From Clostridium_AW malenominatum (GTDB taxonomy: Bacteria > Bacillota > Clostridia > Clostridiales > Clostridiaceae): 64,000 bases of DNA. The translations under genes were made by a program, and so were the position numbers. Position 1 is the first letter of the stretch, and each line of letters starts with the position of its first letter. Below, piece after piece: positions 9,346 to 18,304 of the stretch. Where the stretch lies: positions 1,116,001 to 1,180,000 of the forward strand of contig NZ_BAAACF010000001.1 in the NCBI RefSeq assembly GCF_039521365.1, written 5' to 3'. The notes under the pieces are model-generated. The model was not told the DNA's origin, ran no database searches, and saw nothing but the letters and a program-made list of their open reading frames with translations.

Positions 9346-9825
9346 ATGTCTAATAAAAAAAAGAAAAAGCTAACTCCCCTTCAGCAAGAGTATCAAGACT
9401 TTGCTAAGGATAGAGAACCTAAGCGTCCAGTAATTAAAAATTGTATAAGAGCTTTTTTTGCTGGTGGTATTATATGCACAATAGGTCAAATATTACAGTG
9501 GGTTTTTATTACGTATTTTAATTTTGATGAAAAAACTGCCGGTAATCCTGTATCTGCTGTTTTGATAATAACTTCTATTTTGCTTACAGGATTTGGAGTT
9601 TACGACCATATTGCGCAATGGGCTGGAGCAGGTACTGCTGTTCCTGTTACTGGATTTGCAAACACTATGGCCTCTGCTGCCATAGAACATAGAACTGAGG
9701 GATATGTTTTAGGAGTTGGAGGAAATATGTTCAAACTCTCAGGTTCAGTAATAGTTTTTGGAGTTTTTTCCGCTTTTATTGTTGCTATAGTGAAATTAAC
9801 TATAAAATGGTTAGGTGGGATGTAA
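9346..9825 (+). CDS. spoVAC: Stage V sporulation protein AC
   Basis: A 159-residue protein with a basic cytoplasmic N-terminus (about residues 1-35) and three or more membrane helices. It has the SpoVAC signature features FFAGGIICTIGQ and AGAGTAVPVTGFANTM. SpoVAC forms a mechanosensitive part of the channel that moves calcium-dipicolinate into the forespore and out on germination. It abuts spoVAD directly, a conserved arrangement. Confidence 0.95.
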   Translation: MSNKKKKKLTPLQQEYQDFAKDREPKRPVIKNCIRAFFAGGIICTIGQILQWVFITYFNFDEKTAGNPVSAVLIITSILLTGFGVYDHIAQWAGAGTAVPVTGFANTMASAAIEHRTEGYVLGVGGNMFKLSGSVIVFGVFSAFIVAIVKLTIKWLGGM

Positions 9826-10827
9826 ATGCTGAAAGGTCATCAAACATGGGTTTTTGAATCAAAGCCAGTAATAATTTCATCAGCGGCTGTTGGAGGTCCC
9901 TTTGAAGCTCAAGGAGCTTTAGCAGAGGATTTTGACATTCTTCATGAAGACGTATGGTTAGGACAGGATAGCTTTGAGAAGGCAGAAAAAAAGCTATTAG
10001 AGCAGGCTTGTGAAACGGCAATTAATAAGGGGAAAATGAAAAAAGAAGATGTTCAATTTTTTATAAGCGGAGATTTGATGAATCAAATTATATCTAGTAC
10101 TTTTACTGCTCGTACACTAGGTGTGCCATTCTTGGGTATTTTTGGTGCCTGCTCAAGTGCTATGGAAGGCTTAGCATTGGCTTCATTGTTAGTTGATAGC
10201 AAAGCGGCTAAATATGTTGTAGCAGGTGCGTCTAGTCATAATGTAGCAGCGGAAAAACAATTTCGATATCCTACAGAATATGGGGGGCAAAAGCCACCTA
10301 CTGCTCAGTGGACGGTAACAGGGGCAGGAGCGGGGCTAGTAGCTCAAGATGGTGATGGACCAAGAGTAACTTCTGCTACTATTGGTCGAGTAGTTGATAT
10401 GGGACTTACAGACCCATTTAATATGGGAGCAGCTATGGCGCCAGCAGCAGTGGACACTATAGAAGCTCATTTCAGAGATTTAGATATAAAACCATCTTAT
10501 TATGATTTAATTGCGACAGGAGATTTAGGAAGTGTTGGTCATAGGATTGCCGGTGATTTATTAGATAAGCATGGGTTGAAAATTCCAAGGGAAATATTTA
10601 CTGATTGTGGATTGTTGATATATAAAAAGGATCAGCCTGTTATGGCTGGAGGAAGTGGATGTGGTTGTTCTGCTACAGTTACTTACGGACATTTACTTAA
10701 TCGTATGAAAAAAGGTGAACTAAAAAGAATATTGGTTATAGCTACGGGAGCGTTATTATCTCCACTATCTTATCAACAAAAGGAAAGCATTCCTTGTATT
10801 GCACATGCAGTATCCATAGAGATGTAA
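9826..10827 (+). CDS. spoVAD: Stage V sporulation protein AD
   Basis: A 333-residue soluble protein with a thiolase/KAS-III-like fold. The conserved GIFGACSSAMEG segment holds the Cys of the ancestral active site, and the C-terminus carries GGSGCGCSATVTYG. SpoVAD binds dipicolinic acid on the outer face of the spore inner membrane, and its family length is about 335-340. It starts immediately after the spoVAC stop. Identity is clear from length, motifs and neighbours. Confidence 0.96.
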   Translation: MLKGHQTWVFESKPVIISSAAVGGPFEAQGALAEDFDILHEDVWLGQDSFEKAEKKLLEQACETAINKGKMKKEDVQFFISGDLMNQIISSTFTARTLGVPFLGIFGACSSAMEGLALASLLVDSKAAKYVVAGASSHNVAAEKQFRYPTEYGGQKPPTAQWTVTGAGAGLVAQDGDGPRVTSATIGRVVDMGLTDPFNMGAAMAPAAVDTIEAHFRDLDIKPSYYDLIATGDLGSVGHRIAGDLLDKHGLKIPREIFTDCGLLIYKKDQPVMAGGSGCGCSATVTYGHLLNRMKKGELKRILVIATGALLSPLSYQQKESIPCIAHAVSIEM

Positions 10828-10837
10828 AGGGAGGTGT

Positions 10838-11200
10838 GTGTTTAAATTGGCAACTTTTTTTTGGGCATTTATAATAGGTGGGGTTATATGTGTTATTGGG
10901 CAAATAATGATGGATGTTTTTAAGCTTACACCTGCTCATACAATGAGTACATTGGTTGTAGTAGGGGCAATACTCGGAGGGTTAGGTTTATATGATCCAC
11001 TAGTAAAGCTTGCGGGTGCAGGTGCTTCCGTACCAATAAGTAGCTTTGGTAATTCATTAGTTAAAGGAGCTTTAGCAGAAGCTGAGCAAACAGGCATTAT
11101 TGGAGTGCTTACTGGTATATTCGAGATTACAAGTTCGGGAATGTCAGCAGCAATAATTTTTGCATTTTTAGCATCCTTAATATTTAAACCTAAAGGTTAA
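10838..11200 (+). CDS. spoVAE: Stage V sporulation protein AE (AEb type)
   Basis: A membrane protein of about 117-120 residues with WAFIIGGVICVIGQIMMD and AGAGASVPISSFGNSLVKG, the hallmark motifs of SpoVAEb; it is related to SpoVAC. The start is uncertain. GTG 10838 lies only 3 bases after GGAGG, while TTG 10847 lies 12 bases after it, giving MATFFWAFIIGG, which looks more like family N-termini. It works with SpoVAC and SpoVAD in calcium-dipicolinate transport. Confidence 0.93.
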   Translation: MFKLATFFWAFIIGGVICVIGQIMMDVFKLTPAHTMSTLVVVGAILGGLGLYDPLVKLAGAGASVPISSFGNSLVKGALAEAEQTGIIGVLTGIFEITSSGMSAAIIFAFLASLIFKPKG

Positions 11201-11238
11201 TACAAATACATATGAAATCTTTGAAGGAGGTGATATTT

Positions 11239-11445
11239 ATGACAGTAGGAACACAAATGCAACAGGCTATAGCTGGAATTCAATCAGCATCAGCTACTAT
11301 GAAAACTTTTGCATTAGAAACAGAGGATAAAGCAGCTAAAAAAGACTTTCAACAGCTAGCTCAAACCTTTGACGACGCACTAGAAGTGTTAAAGGGAAGA
11401 CAAGAATATATTGAACAACAAGAACCACAATATAAAAATCAATAA
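11239..11445 (+). CDS. DUF1657 protein, last gene of spoVA operon
   Basis: A 68-residue helical protein, paralogue of the first gene of the operon, beginning MTVGTQMQQAIAGIQ and ending EQQEPQYKNQ. ATG 11239 is preceded by a near-perfect AAGGAGGTGAT site, so the upstream in-frame ATG at 11212 is unlikely. A strong terminator follows within a base of its stop. Function is unknown; the family is restricted to endospore formers and linked to spoVA genes. Confidence 0.88.
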   Translation: MTVGTQMQQAIAGIQSASATMKTFALETEDKAAKKDFQQLAQTFDDALEVLKGRQEYIEQQEPQYKNQ

Positions 11446-11490
11446 TTAAAAGAAAGAAGTTTATATAGGATAAACTTCTTTCTTTTAATT
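11444..11490 (+). terminator. Terminator of the spoVA operon
   Basis: A perfect 20-bp stem (11444-11463 with 11471-11490) around a 7-nt loop, with the T-rich 3' arm ending TTTTAATT. It immediately follows the last DUF1657 stop codon. Confidence 0.85.
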
Positions 11491-11495
11491 ATGAT

Positions 11496-11541
11496 ATAAA
11501 TTAAAACTTTAAGTGAACTAAGTTTTAATTTATGTTATAAT
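11496..11541 (+). promoter_or_regulatory. Dyad plus -10 element ahead of the soluble MCP-like gene
   Basis: A perfect 14-bp inverted repeat (ATAAATTAAAACTT at 11496-11509, complement at 11520-11533) with a 10-nt centre is followed by TATAAT at 11536-11541. The expected -35 falls inside the dyad, so the repeat could be an operator. It could also be a second terminator arm. Neither is proven. Confidence 0.4.
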
Positions 11542-11614
11542 TTACCGTGTGGATATAGTATAAAAATTAATATAAATCAATATAATTGAAAAAAATTAGC
11601 AGGGAGTGGTAATA

Positions 11615-12433
11615 ATGAATCCGATTTTACAATCGTTAATTGATTCAGCCCCATATATTAACAAGATGAGAGAAAATGGATATATGGTTGGAATAACTGA
11701 TAGAGAGAAGTCTTTAGTTTTTATACCAAATAAAGTAATTGATATTCATATGAAACCTAATCAATTATTACCTAATGACGATCCTATGATTCATGCAATG
11801 AATACAGGAAAACCCTTTGAAGTAAAGGTTTCAAAAGAATTATATGGAGTACCATTTAAAGCTTATTATTGTCCTGTAAGAGATGAAAACAATAATATTA
11901 TAGGGGGATTTGCTTTAGGGCGTGAATTAGAAATAGAAGAAAAGGTACTTGAACTATCTGAAGCATTATCTCAATCTATAGGACAAATAACCAGTGGTTT
12001 AAATCATATAGCCAAAGGTTCGCAAAATCAAGAAGAAATCAGTGAAAAGATGGTAGAAACTGTTGAAAAGGCTACAGAAAAATATGAAGAAACGGATAAT
12101 ATAATAAATTTTATAAAAACTGTTTCTAATCAAACAAACTTATTATCTTTAAATGCTCAAATAGAAGCAGCTAGAGTAGGAGTGGCAGGTAAAGGTTTTG
12201 CAGTAGTTGCTAATGAAATGAAAAAACTAGGCAATAGTAGTGGACAAGCAGTAAGTAATATAGGAAATATAATTACAGAAATAAGAAAATCTAATGATAC
12301 AGTAAACGAATTAGTTGATCAAAATAGCATTATTGCTAGTGAACAAGCTGCAGCAATGGAGCAAATATTAGCAAATATTCAAGAGTTAAATACTAGTATA
12401 ATATCTTTAAAAAAAATATTAGCGAAATTATAA
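11615..12433 (+). CDS. Soluble methyl-accepting-chemotaxis-type signalling protein
   Basis: A 272-residue protein with no membrane helix. Residues 1-115 form a small sensor-like domain containing AYYCPVRDENNNIIGGFALG, typical of PAS/GAF-like ligand pockets. The rest is a long coiled coil with the chemoreceptor hairpin tip (SNQTNLLSLNAQIEAARVG...GKGFAVVANEMKKLG), which contacts CheA/CheW. The signalling helices after the tip are short, so it is a compact cytoplasmic receptor. ATG 11615 follows GGGAG; the upstream GTG 11606 overlaps the ribosome site. No chemotaxis genes adjoin it. Confidence 0.85.
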   Translation: MNPILQSLIDSAPYINKMRENGYMVGITDREKSLVFIPNKVIDIHMKPNQLLPNDDPMIHAMNTGKPFEVKVSKELYGVPFKAYYCPVRDENNNIIGGFALGRELEIEEKVLELSEALSQSIGQITSGLNHIAKGSQNQEEISEKMVETVEKATEKYEETDNIINFIKTVSNQTNLLSLNAQIEAARVGVAGKGFAVVANEMKKLGNSSGQAVSNIGNIITEIRKSNDTVNELVDQNSIIASEQAAAMEQILANIQELNTSIISLKKILAKL

Positions 12434-12492
12434 TATAAATATAAAGAAAGGTGACAATCAATATATTGGCACCTTTTTTCAATAACTACAAA

Positions 12493-13392
12493 CTAATTGT
12501 TAACAATATTTTTTCTATATAAATTAACAGCTTCTGTTAATTTATAATTATCTTTTTCTAATACTTCCATGAAATCTTTTAAAGTTTTTATGAATATACT
12601 GTCACTATCTTTTTTTATGGCATTTAAATAAGCTTCCTTTGCTTCGGGAACTATAATGTTTGTGTCATAGTTAAAAAGAGGAGTGTTATTAGCTCCGATT
12701 AGGGCAAAAGTTAAGTAATTTTTATATAGACCTTTTATATCATTAACTTTTGTAGACTCTTTATAAGTATTAATAAACTTTTCTTGATTTAAAGCTCTAG
12801 CTATTATTTCCTCCCAACCAATCATAAGTGCTGCATCCTTTGCAGGAACATTGTTGGATTCCACAGCCATTATGTCTATATATTCTTTTATATCTGAAGA
12901 TACATAAGAAGAATATTTTTTATAAAATTCATAATTTATAATTGGAAAAAACACTCCCTCAGCAGCTTCTACTCTATACCCACTGTCTCGTGTTTCTACT
13001 AAAAGCTCTTTTAACTCTTTACCTTCTATAGAATCAATTTTACGAATGTCAAAGTCGGCTTCATAAACTTTTCTCATTTCTTCTTGTATTCCCTTGGTTT
13101 TATAGAACTTATCTTCTATTATAGGTAAATTCTTTTTAAGATTTTCTTCAAGGGAAATAATCATTGAAGAAGCATCTTCTTTTGACAGATCTGCAATATT
13201 ATCATCGATGAATTTAATAACTTCTTGAGGTTTTGAATCCTTTGAAGTTAGGGTTTTAAATTCACTTATTATTTTTTCTTGGGAAGTCTTAGTATTATCA
13301 ATATTCTTGGAGTTGGTTTGTACTCCGCATCCCGTTTGAAATACTACTAATCCAATTGTTAAAGATAATAAAATTTTCTTTAAAGATTTCAT
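12493..13392 (-). CDS. Putative lipoprotein of unknown function
   Basis: A 299-residue protein with a basic start, a hydrophobic stretch and a Cys at VVFQTGCG resembling a lipobox (Q-T-G-C is a slightly unusual variant). The mature part is mainly helical and charged, without a domain I recognise. The start is taken at the ATG 13392, spaced well after GGAAGGTGAT; ATG 13401 and GTG 13404 sit inside or against that site. It is probably anchored on the outer face of the membrane. It is monocistronic and divergent from the amidase gene. Confidence 0.7.
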   Translation of the reverse strand: MKSLKKILLSLTIGLVVFQTGCGVQTNSKNIDNTKTSQEKIISEFKTLTSKDSKPQEVIKFIDDNIADLSKEDASSMIISLEENLKKNLPIIEDKFYKTKGIQEEMRKVYEADFDIRKIDSIEGKELKELLVETRDSGYRVEAAEGVFFPIINYEFYKKYSSYVSSDIKEYIDIMAVESNNVPAKDAALMIGWEEIIARALNQEKFINTYKESTKVNDIKGLYKNYLTFALIGANNTPLFNYDTNIIVPEAKEAYLNAIKKDSDSIFIKTLKDFMEVLEKDNYKLTEAVNLYRKNIVNN

Positions 13393-13550
13393 TATATTCA
13401 TCACCTTCCATTAAGTTGTATAAATAGTAATACGGCATTTGTTTAAAATAGTATTAAAATAAGTAGTTAAAAATTCCAATAAATACAATAAGAATAATGA
13501 TAAAGTTTATGCTACAATAAATAGGATACTTAAAATGAGGAGGTAAATTG

Positions 13551-15071
13551 ATGCTCTTAAGAAAAAAAGTTTTACTATTTATTTGTTGCTTTATATCTGT
13601 ATTGTTTATGCAGGGCTTTAAAGTATCAGCAGAGGCTGAAATCCAAAGATTTGGAGGTGCTGATAGGTATGAAACCTCCATAAAAATATCTCAAAATAAC
13701 TTTGAAACTACGGATTACATTATATTAGTTTCAGGTGGAGATTTTCCAGATGCTCTAAGTGCAGCTCCTCTATCTAAAAAGTATAGTGCCCCTATTTTAC
13801 TTACTAAAAAAGATGAACTAAGTGAAGAAAGTATTGAAGAAATAAAAAGATTAAATGCGAAAAAAGCCTTTATATTAGGGGGAGACTTAATTATATCAGA
13901 GAGAGTAGAAAAACAATTAGCGGATATCAATGTAAGTCCTACTAGAATATATGGAAAAGATAGATATGAGACAAGTTTAAAGGTGGCACAGGTTTTAGGG
14001 TCATGGAAAGAAGCCTTTATAGCATCAGGAGAAAACTTTCCCGATGCGGTTTCAGCAGCACCAATTGCGGCACTAAAGGGCATGCCTATAATTTTAACTA
14101 AAGGAAAAGAACTACCCAAAAGTGTCAAAGAGTTTGTTCGTGAAAATTCTTCTCCTATGTACTATATTGTAGGAGGGCAAGGTGCTGTCAGTGAAGCTGC
14201 TGTAATTAATGATATTGCTCATTATAAAAGGTTAGAAGGTAAGGATAGATATAAAACCAATGAAGCGGTAATTAATGAGTTTATTAATGAAGTAGTTTTT
14301 GAAAATACATATATAGCAAGTGGACAGGCATTCCCAGATGCATTATCTGGAGCAGCGGCAGCGGTTAAAACTTCTTCTCCTATAGTTTTGGTAAGCAAGA
14401 ATTACGACGTAAGAAATTCAATAATTAAAGAAAATTTGGATAAAATACTTACGTTAACTATACTAGGGCAAAAGGGAGTCATTTCAGACCTGTTGGCCAA
14501 CAATATATTGAGCGGTGGAAAAATCAAAATCGTAATAGACCCGGGGCATGGAGGATCAGATCCAGGAGCCATAGGGCCTACAGGAAAGCGTGAAAAGGAT
14601 GCAAATCTTGCAATATCATTGAAACTTGGAGAAATACTAAAAGAGAATGGCATAGAAGTGGTATACACTAGAGATAGCGATAATGTCACTTGGTCCTCTG
14701 ATACTAGGGAAAACTTGCAAGCGCGCGTGGATATTGCAAAAAATGAAAATGCACATTATTTTGTATCAATACATAATAATAGCGCAAGTAGCTATGCTTA
14801 TGGAACAGAAACATATTATTATGGAGGAAATGAGGAGAGTAAAAAATTAGCTCAAGGCATACAAAGTGAATTGATAAAATCTACAGGTTTGTATGATAGA
14901 AAGGTAAAAACAGCTAATTTTTATGTGCTTAAAAACTCAGACATTCCAGCAGTTCTAGTAGAAGTAGCCTTCATAAGTAATGCAAAAGAAGAAAAGTTGT
15001 TATTTAGTGATGATTTCCAAAGAAAAGCTGCACAAGCAATAGCTGATGGAATACTAAATACTATTAATTAA
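13551..15071 (+). CDS. CWB2-repeat N-acetylmuramoyl-L-alanine amidase
   Basis: A 506-residue secreted protein. A signal peptide (about 1-27, cleavage near VSA-EA) is followed by three cell-wall-binding type 2 repeats (about 30-325; recurring RFGGADRYET, GKDRYETS, GKDRYKTN, each with FPDALS or FPDAVS). A C-terminal Amidase_3 domain (about 328-506) has zinc ligands in DPGHGG, a Glu in KREKDAN and His in FVSIHNN, and the catalytic Glu in VLVEVAFIS. CWB2 domains attach proteins to clostridial wall polymers; the enzyme cuts the stem peptide from muramic acid. ATG 13551 follows GAGGAGG. This is the architecture of C. difficile Cwp6-like proteins, here with binding domains N-terminal. Confidence 0.94.
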   Translation: MLLRKKVLLFICCFISVLFMQGFKVSAEAEIQRFGGADRYETSIKISQNNFETTDYIILVSGGDFPDALSAAPLSKKYSAPILLTKKDELSEESIEEIKRLNAKKAFILGGDLIISERVEKQLADINVSPTRIYGKDRYETSLKVAQVLGSWKEAFIASGENFPDAVSAAPIAALKGMPIILTKGKELPKSVKEFVRENSSPMYYIVGGQGAVSEAAVINDIAHYKRLEGKDRYKTNEAVINEFINEVVFENTYIASGQAFPDALSGAAAAVKTSSPIVLVSKNYDVRNSIIKENLDKILTLTILGQKGVISDLLANNILSGGKIKIVIDPGHGGSDPGAIGPTGKREKDANLAISLKLGEILKENGIEVVYTRDSDNVTWSSDTRENLQARVDIAKNENAHYFVSIHNNSASSYAYGTETYYYGGNEESKKLAQGIQSELIKSTGLYDRKVKTANFYVLKNSDIPAVLVEVAFISNAKEEKLLFSDDFQRKAAQAIADGILNTIN

Positions 15072-15122
15072 AATACTCCTAACTAATAATTATATGATTA
15101 TTAGTTAGGAGTATTTTGTTTT
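15070..15122 (+). terminator. Terminator after CWB2 amidase
   Basis: A 21-bp perfect stem (15070-15090 with 15097-15117) with a 6-nt TATATG loop, followed by TTTTG. It begins at the last base of the stop codon. Confidence 0.9.
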
Positions 15123-15200
15123 GCTTTGAAAGATCTCAGAGGATTATTTACATCATCCCAGGGAATAATAATTTAAAATAATATATGTAGGAGGAAAGAT

Positions 15201-15794
15201 ATGAGCAAACTTTTATATATTAAAGCTAATCCGAAGAGGGATGAGGACTCCAATACCTTTAAGATCTCTGAAAGCTTTACTGAAGCTTATAAAAAGGCTA
15301 ATCCTAATGATGAAATTATTACATTAGACTTGTACAAAGAGGGAATTAAATTTTTAGATGAAGAAATGCTAAAGGATATGTTTAGTGGCAAAGACACAAT
15401 AATGTTAAAGTATGCAAAAGAGTTTTTGCAAGTAGACAAATATGTTATAGCTGCTCCGATGTGGAATTTAGGTAGTCCAGCAATTTTAAAGGCATATTTT
15501 GATTATGTAACTTATGTAGGAATAACCTTTAAATATACAGAGCAAGGAGCAGTTGGATTATTACAAAATAAAAAGGCTCTATTTATTACAACAACAGGAG
15601 GAAATTATACAGAAGCTCCTATGAAAGATTATGAAATGGGGGAACGGTATTTAAAAACTATTCTAGGTTTCATGGGTGTAACAGATTTTACTACAATTTC
15701 ATCAGAGTTAACTAATGTATTACAAGGAGAAGAACTCGATAAATCCATTAATGAATCTATTGAGGAAGCTAAAAAATTTGCAAGTAGGTTTTAA
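15201..15794 (+). CDS. azoR: FMN-dependent NADH-azoreductase
   Basis: A 197-residue flavodoxin-fold reductase of the AzoR/AcpD family. The N-terminal KANPKRDEDSNTFKISESF loop binds the FMN phosphate, and AAPMWNLGSPAILKAYFDYV and TTTGGNY are hallmark segments near the flavin. It reduces azo compounds and quinones at the expense of NADH in the cytoplasm. ATG 15201 follows GTAGGAGG. It stands alone between two hairpins. Confidence 0.92.
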   Translation: MSKLLYIKANPKRDEDSNTFKISESFTEAYKKANPNDEIITLDLYKEGIKFLDEEMLKDMFSGKDTIMLKYAKEFLQVDKYVIAAPMWNLGSPAILKAYFDYVTYVGITFKYTEQGAVGLLQNKKALFITTTGGNYTEAPMKDYEMGERYLKTILGFMGVTDFTTISSELTNVLQGEELDKSINESIEEAKKFASRF

Positions 15795-15801
15795 TAAACA
15801 T

Positions 15802-15845
15802 AAGGTTGTTGAGGATTTGTATTTATCAACAGCCTTAATAGTTTT
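15802..15845 (+). terminator. Probable terminator after azoR
   Basis: An 11-bp stem AAGGTTGTTGA (15802-15812) with TCAACAGCCTT (15826-15836), one G-U pair, followed by a modest T run. Confidence 0.65.
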
Positions 15846-16003
15846 AGGGATATTTTAAGCATTAAAGGTATTATTTACTATAAAAATCAACTTCCAAATA
15901 TATCATAAGTCCTTTATAATAATTTTAGGTGAACACTATCGTAAATAAAATACGTATTATAAATAAAATGGACTTGCTTAAGATAAAAATATGGGAGGAA
16001 GAT

Positions 16004-17290
16004 ATGAAGAAGTATTTAATTTTAGTTGTAATTTTTATAACCATGTTAGGAAATAATTTTAAAGTTTATGGTAAAGAAGAAAATAAAGAGGTGAGGGCGG
16101 TATGGTTAACTACTGTATACAATATAGATTGGCCTGCCAGCAAGGACTATAATAATATAGAAGAGCAAAAATCCTCCCTATCTCAAAACATGCAATTTGT
16201 TAAAGAACAAAATTTAAACACCGTGTTTTTTCAGGTAAGAGGCATGGGAGATGCTCTTTTTCCATCCAGTTATGCTCCATGGTCAAGATATTTAACAGGA
16301 GTTTTTGGAAAAAACCCAGGATATGATCCTTTAAAACTAGCTTTATATCAAGCACATAGAAGAGGATTAGAATTTCATGCTTGGTTTAACCCATTTAGAA
16401 TTGATGCTAATGACAAAACATTCAATAAAGAAGCTTACATAAGTAGTTTGCCTACAGGAAGTCCTTTAAAAAATAATCCCAATTGGATAGTAAAGTACGG
16501 TCAATATCACTGGCTAGATATAGGTATACCAGAAGTTAGGGATTATGTAATGAATATAATACTTGAAGTGGTCAAGAATTATGATGTAGATGGAGTTCAT
16601 ATAGATGACTATTTTTACCCTTACCCTATAAAAGGAATAGAGTTTCCGGATAACAATACCTATGCAAAATATGGTAAGGGGTATTCTAATATAGGAGATT
16701 TTAGGCGCGACAACGTTAATAAATTTATAAAAGAACTTAATAACAAAATTAAGTCCATAAAACCAGGGGTGAAATTTGGAGTGAGTCCTTTCGGGGTGTG
16801 GAGAAATGGAACAGCCTTAGGGGGAACTCCCACCAATAGTTTAAGTAGCTATGATTCTCTATATGCAGACTCAAAAAAATGGGTAGAGGAAGAGTGGATT
16901 GACTATATAGTTCCTCAGATATACTGGGAATTTGAAAATAAAACTTCACCCTATGGAATTTTAGTAGATTGGTGGTCAAGGATAGTTCAGGGGAAAAGTG
17001 TAAAGTTATATATAGGTCATGCTGCCTATAAGGTAGGAGAGAGCGCTACCTATGGAGCGGCCTGGGGAAAAGGCTCAGAGATGGAAAATCAAATTAAATA
17101 TGCAAGAGATAAAAAGAACGTTAATGGAAGTAGTTTTTTCTCTCTAAGGGATTTAAAAAATAATAAGTTAGGAATGACTACTACATTAAAAAACATATAT
17201 TCCTCTCCATTGAATATTAATAAGAATAGTTGGGTTATAGAAAATACTAAGGTCAAACTATATTTTAAAAAAATAAATTGGGGCTTTTAA
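16004..17290 (+). CDS. Secreted glycosyl-hydrolase-like 10 (GHL10, YngK-type) protein
   Basis: A 428-residue protein with a signal peptide (about 1-25) and then EVRAVWLTTVYNIDWPAS, the typical opening of the GHL10/DUF187 TIM-barrel family. Further family landmarks are FFQVRGMGDALFPS, FHAWFNPFRI, DGVHIDDYFYPYP and FGVSPFGVWRN. Members such as B. subtilis YngK are presumed to act on surface or environmental glycans; the substrate is unknown. ATG 16004 follows GGGAGGA; a GTG 75 bases upstream in the same frame lacks a ribosome site. A bidirectional hairpin follows. Confidence 0.88.
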   Translation: MKKYLILVVIFITMLGNNFKVYGKEENKEVRAVWLTTVYNIDWPASKDYNNIEEQKSSLSQNMQFVKEQNLNTVFFQVRGMGDALFPSSYAPWSRYLTGVFGKNPGYDPLKLALYQAHRRGLEFHAWFNPFRIDANDKTFNKEAYISSLPTGSPLKNNPNWIVKYGQYHWLDIGIPEVRDYVMNIILEVVKNYDVDGVHIDDYFYPYPIKGIEFPDNNTYAKYGKGYSNIGDFRRDNVNKFIKELNNKIKSIKPGVKFGVSPFGVWRNGTALGGTPTNSLSSYDSLYADSKKWVEEEWIDYIVPQIYWEFENKTSPYGILVDWWSRIVQGKSVKLYIGHAAYKVGESATYGAAWGKGSEMENQIKYARDKKNVNGSSFFSLRDLKNNKLGMTTTLKNIYSSPLNINKNSWVIENTKVKLYFKKINWGF

Positions 17291-17301
17291 ACCTTAAATA
17301 A

Positions 17302-17340
17302 AAAACTGGTACCTAAATTTATAGGTGCCAGTTTTGTTTT
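17302..17340. terminator. Bidirectional terminator between GHL10 and CAP-domain genes
   Basis: A 14-bp stem AAAACTGGTACCTA (17302-17315) with TAGGTGCCAGTTTT (17322-17335), one G-U pair. A-rich and T-rich flanks on either side would serve both converging genes. Confidence 0.85.
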
Positions 17341-17347
17341 ATCTTGT

Positions 17348-18172
17348 CTATTTGGGTTTACTTACAAACATTTGTGTAAACATGTTGCCGTAAGGTCCTC
17401 CACCTTTAATGCCTATACCGATATGAGTATAATCAGGACTTAGAATATTTTTTCTATGACCTGGAGAATTCATTAACGCATTATGAGCGTTTTGAACGTT
17501 CTGATTACCAGCGATATTTTCTCCAGCTTGAGTGTATTTAATTCCAAAGGACTTCATCATATCAAAAGGACTTCCATATTTAGGGGAGTTATGGCTAAAA
17601 TAATTATTATCTATCATATCTTGAGATTTTAGTCTAGCTACATTAGTTACTTGCATATCAATTGATAAAGCGGGTACATTATTTTGAGCTCTAGCTTCGT
17701 TTATTAGTTTAAGCATTTCTTGTTCTGCATCTGTTAATGTAGTAGCATTATTTTGTGCAGTGGGTGTCTTTGGTGATGTTGTACCTTGGGATGGTGTAAC
17801 GGCGTTTTCAGCAGGAATGTCTGCTTTTTTATCATCCACTACTATAGGTTTGCATTGTTCCTTAGGTACAAAACCAATATTATTATTTGGAAGTTTTACT
17901 GCAAACCAATCTGCAACTTGACCTGTTACGTCAAAGGTACTATCCTTGCCAGGACTTTGAAGCACAGGAGCATTATCATTACATCCAGCTTTAATATTTG
18001 CTCCGTTTCCGGTAATCTTTATCTTTTCAATATTTCCCATTCTATTTACAGAAGATTCTACACCTCCTATAGGTTGCTGCTGTTGTTGCTTTTGACTTTG
18101 ATTATTAACTCCGCAAGAAGTCATAAAAACACAAGAAAGTGCTAATGTTAAAGTAATAATTTTTTTATTCAC
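17348..18172 (-). CDS. CAP-domain lipoprotein with SH3-like domain
   Basis: A 274-residue protein starting at GTG 18172 behind AAGGAGG. A lipobox (MTSC, Cys about residue 20) is followed by a Gln-rich linker (five consecutive Gln). Next is an SH3b-like domain (about 48-108, with WFAVKLPNNNIGFVPKEQC), a Pro/Thr linker and a C-terminal CAP/SCP domain (about 148-272). The CAP motifs ANQ-like GENIAGNQNVQNAHNALMNS and SPGHRKNILSPDYTHIG carry the conserved His/Glu cavity residues. It resembles B. subtilis YkwD. It is likely anchored to the membrane facing the wall; biochemical role unknown. Confidence 0.9.
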   Translation of the reverse strand: MNKKIITLTLALSCVFMTSCGVNNQSQKQQQQQPIGGVESSVNRMGNIEKIKITGNGANIKAGCNDNAPVLQSPGKDSTFDVTGQVADWFAVKLPNNNIGFVPKEQCKPIVVDDKKADIPAENAVTPSQGTTSPKTPTAQNNATTLTDAEQEMLKLINEARAQNNVPALSIDMQVTNVARLKSQDMIDNNYFSHNSPKYGSPFDMMKSFGIKYTQAGENIAGNQNVQNAHNALMNSPGHRKNILSPDYTHIGIGIKGGGPYGNMFTQMFVSKPK

Positions 18173-18304
18173 AAAAATACCTCCTTAAATATAATAATTT
18201 AATTCCCTTATTATTATTAGGAGAATAGAAATTTTTATTAGTAATTTTAAAGGTTTAATTAATGGGTAGGCTATAAAGAAATTCTATATTTCATAATAGT
18301 TGGA

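Noticed and set aside
8094..11490. Mobile-element origin of the spoVA operon
   Set aside because: No transposase, resolvase, terminal repeats or change in base composition were seen around it.
18061..18095. Short repeat-like stretch in the CAP-domain lipoprotein gene
   Set aside because: It encodes a poly-Gln/Pro linker (repeated CAA-type codons on the minus strand) and is neither a CRISPR nor a mobile repeat.
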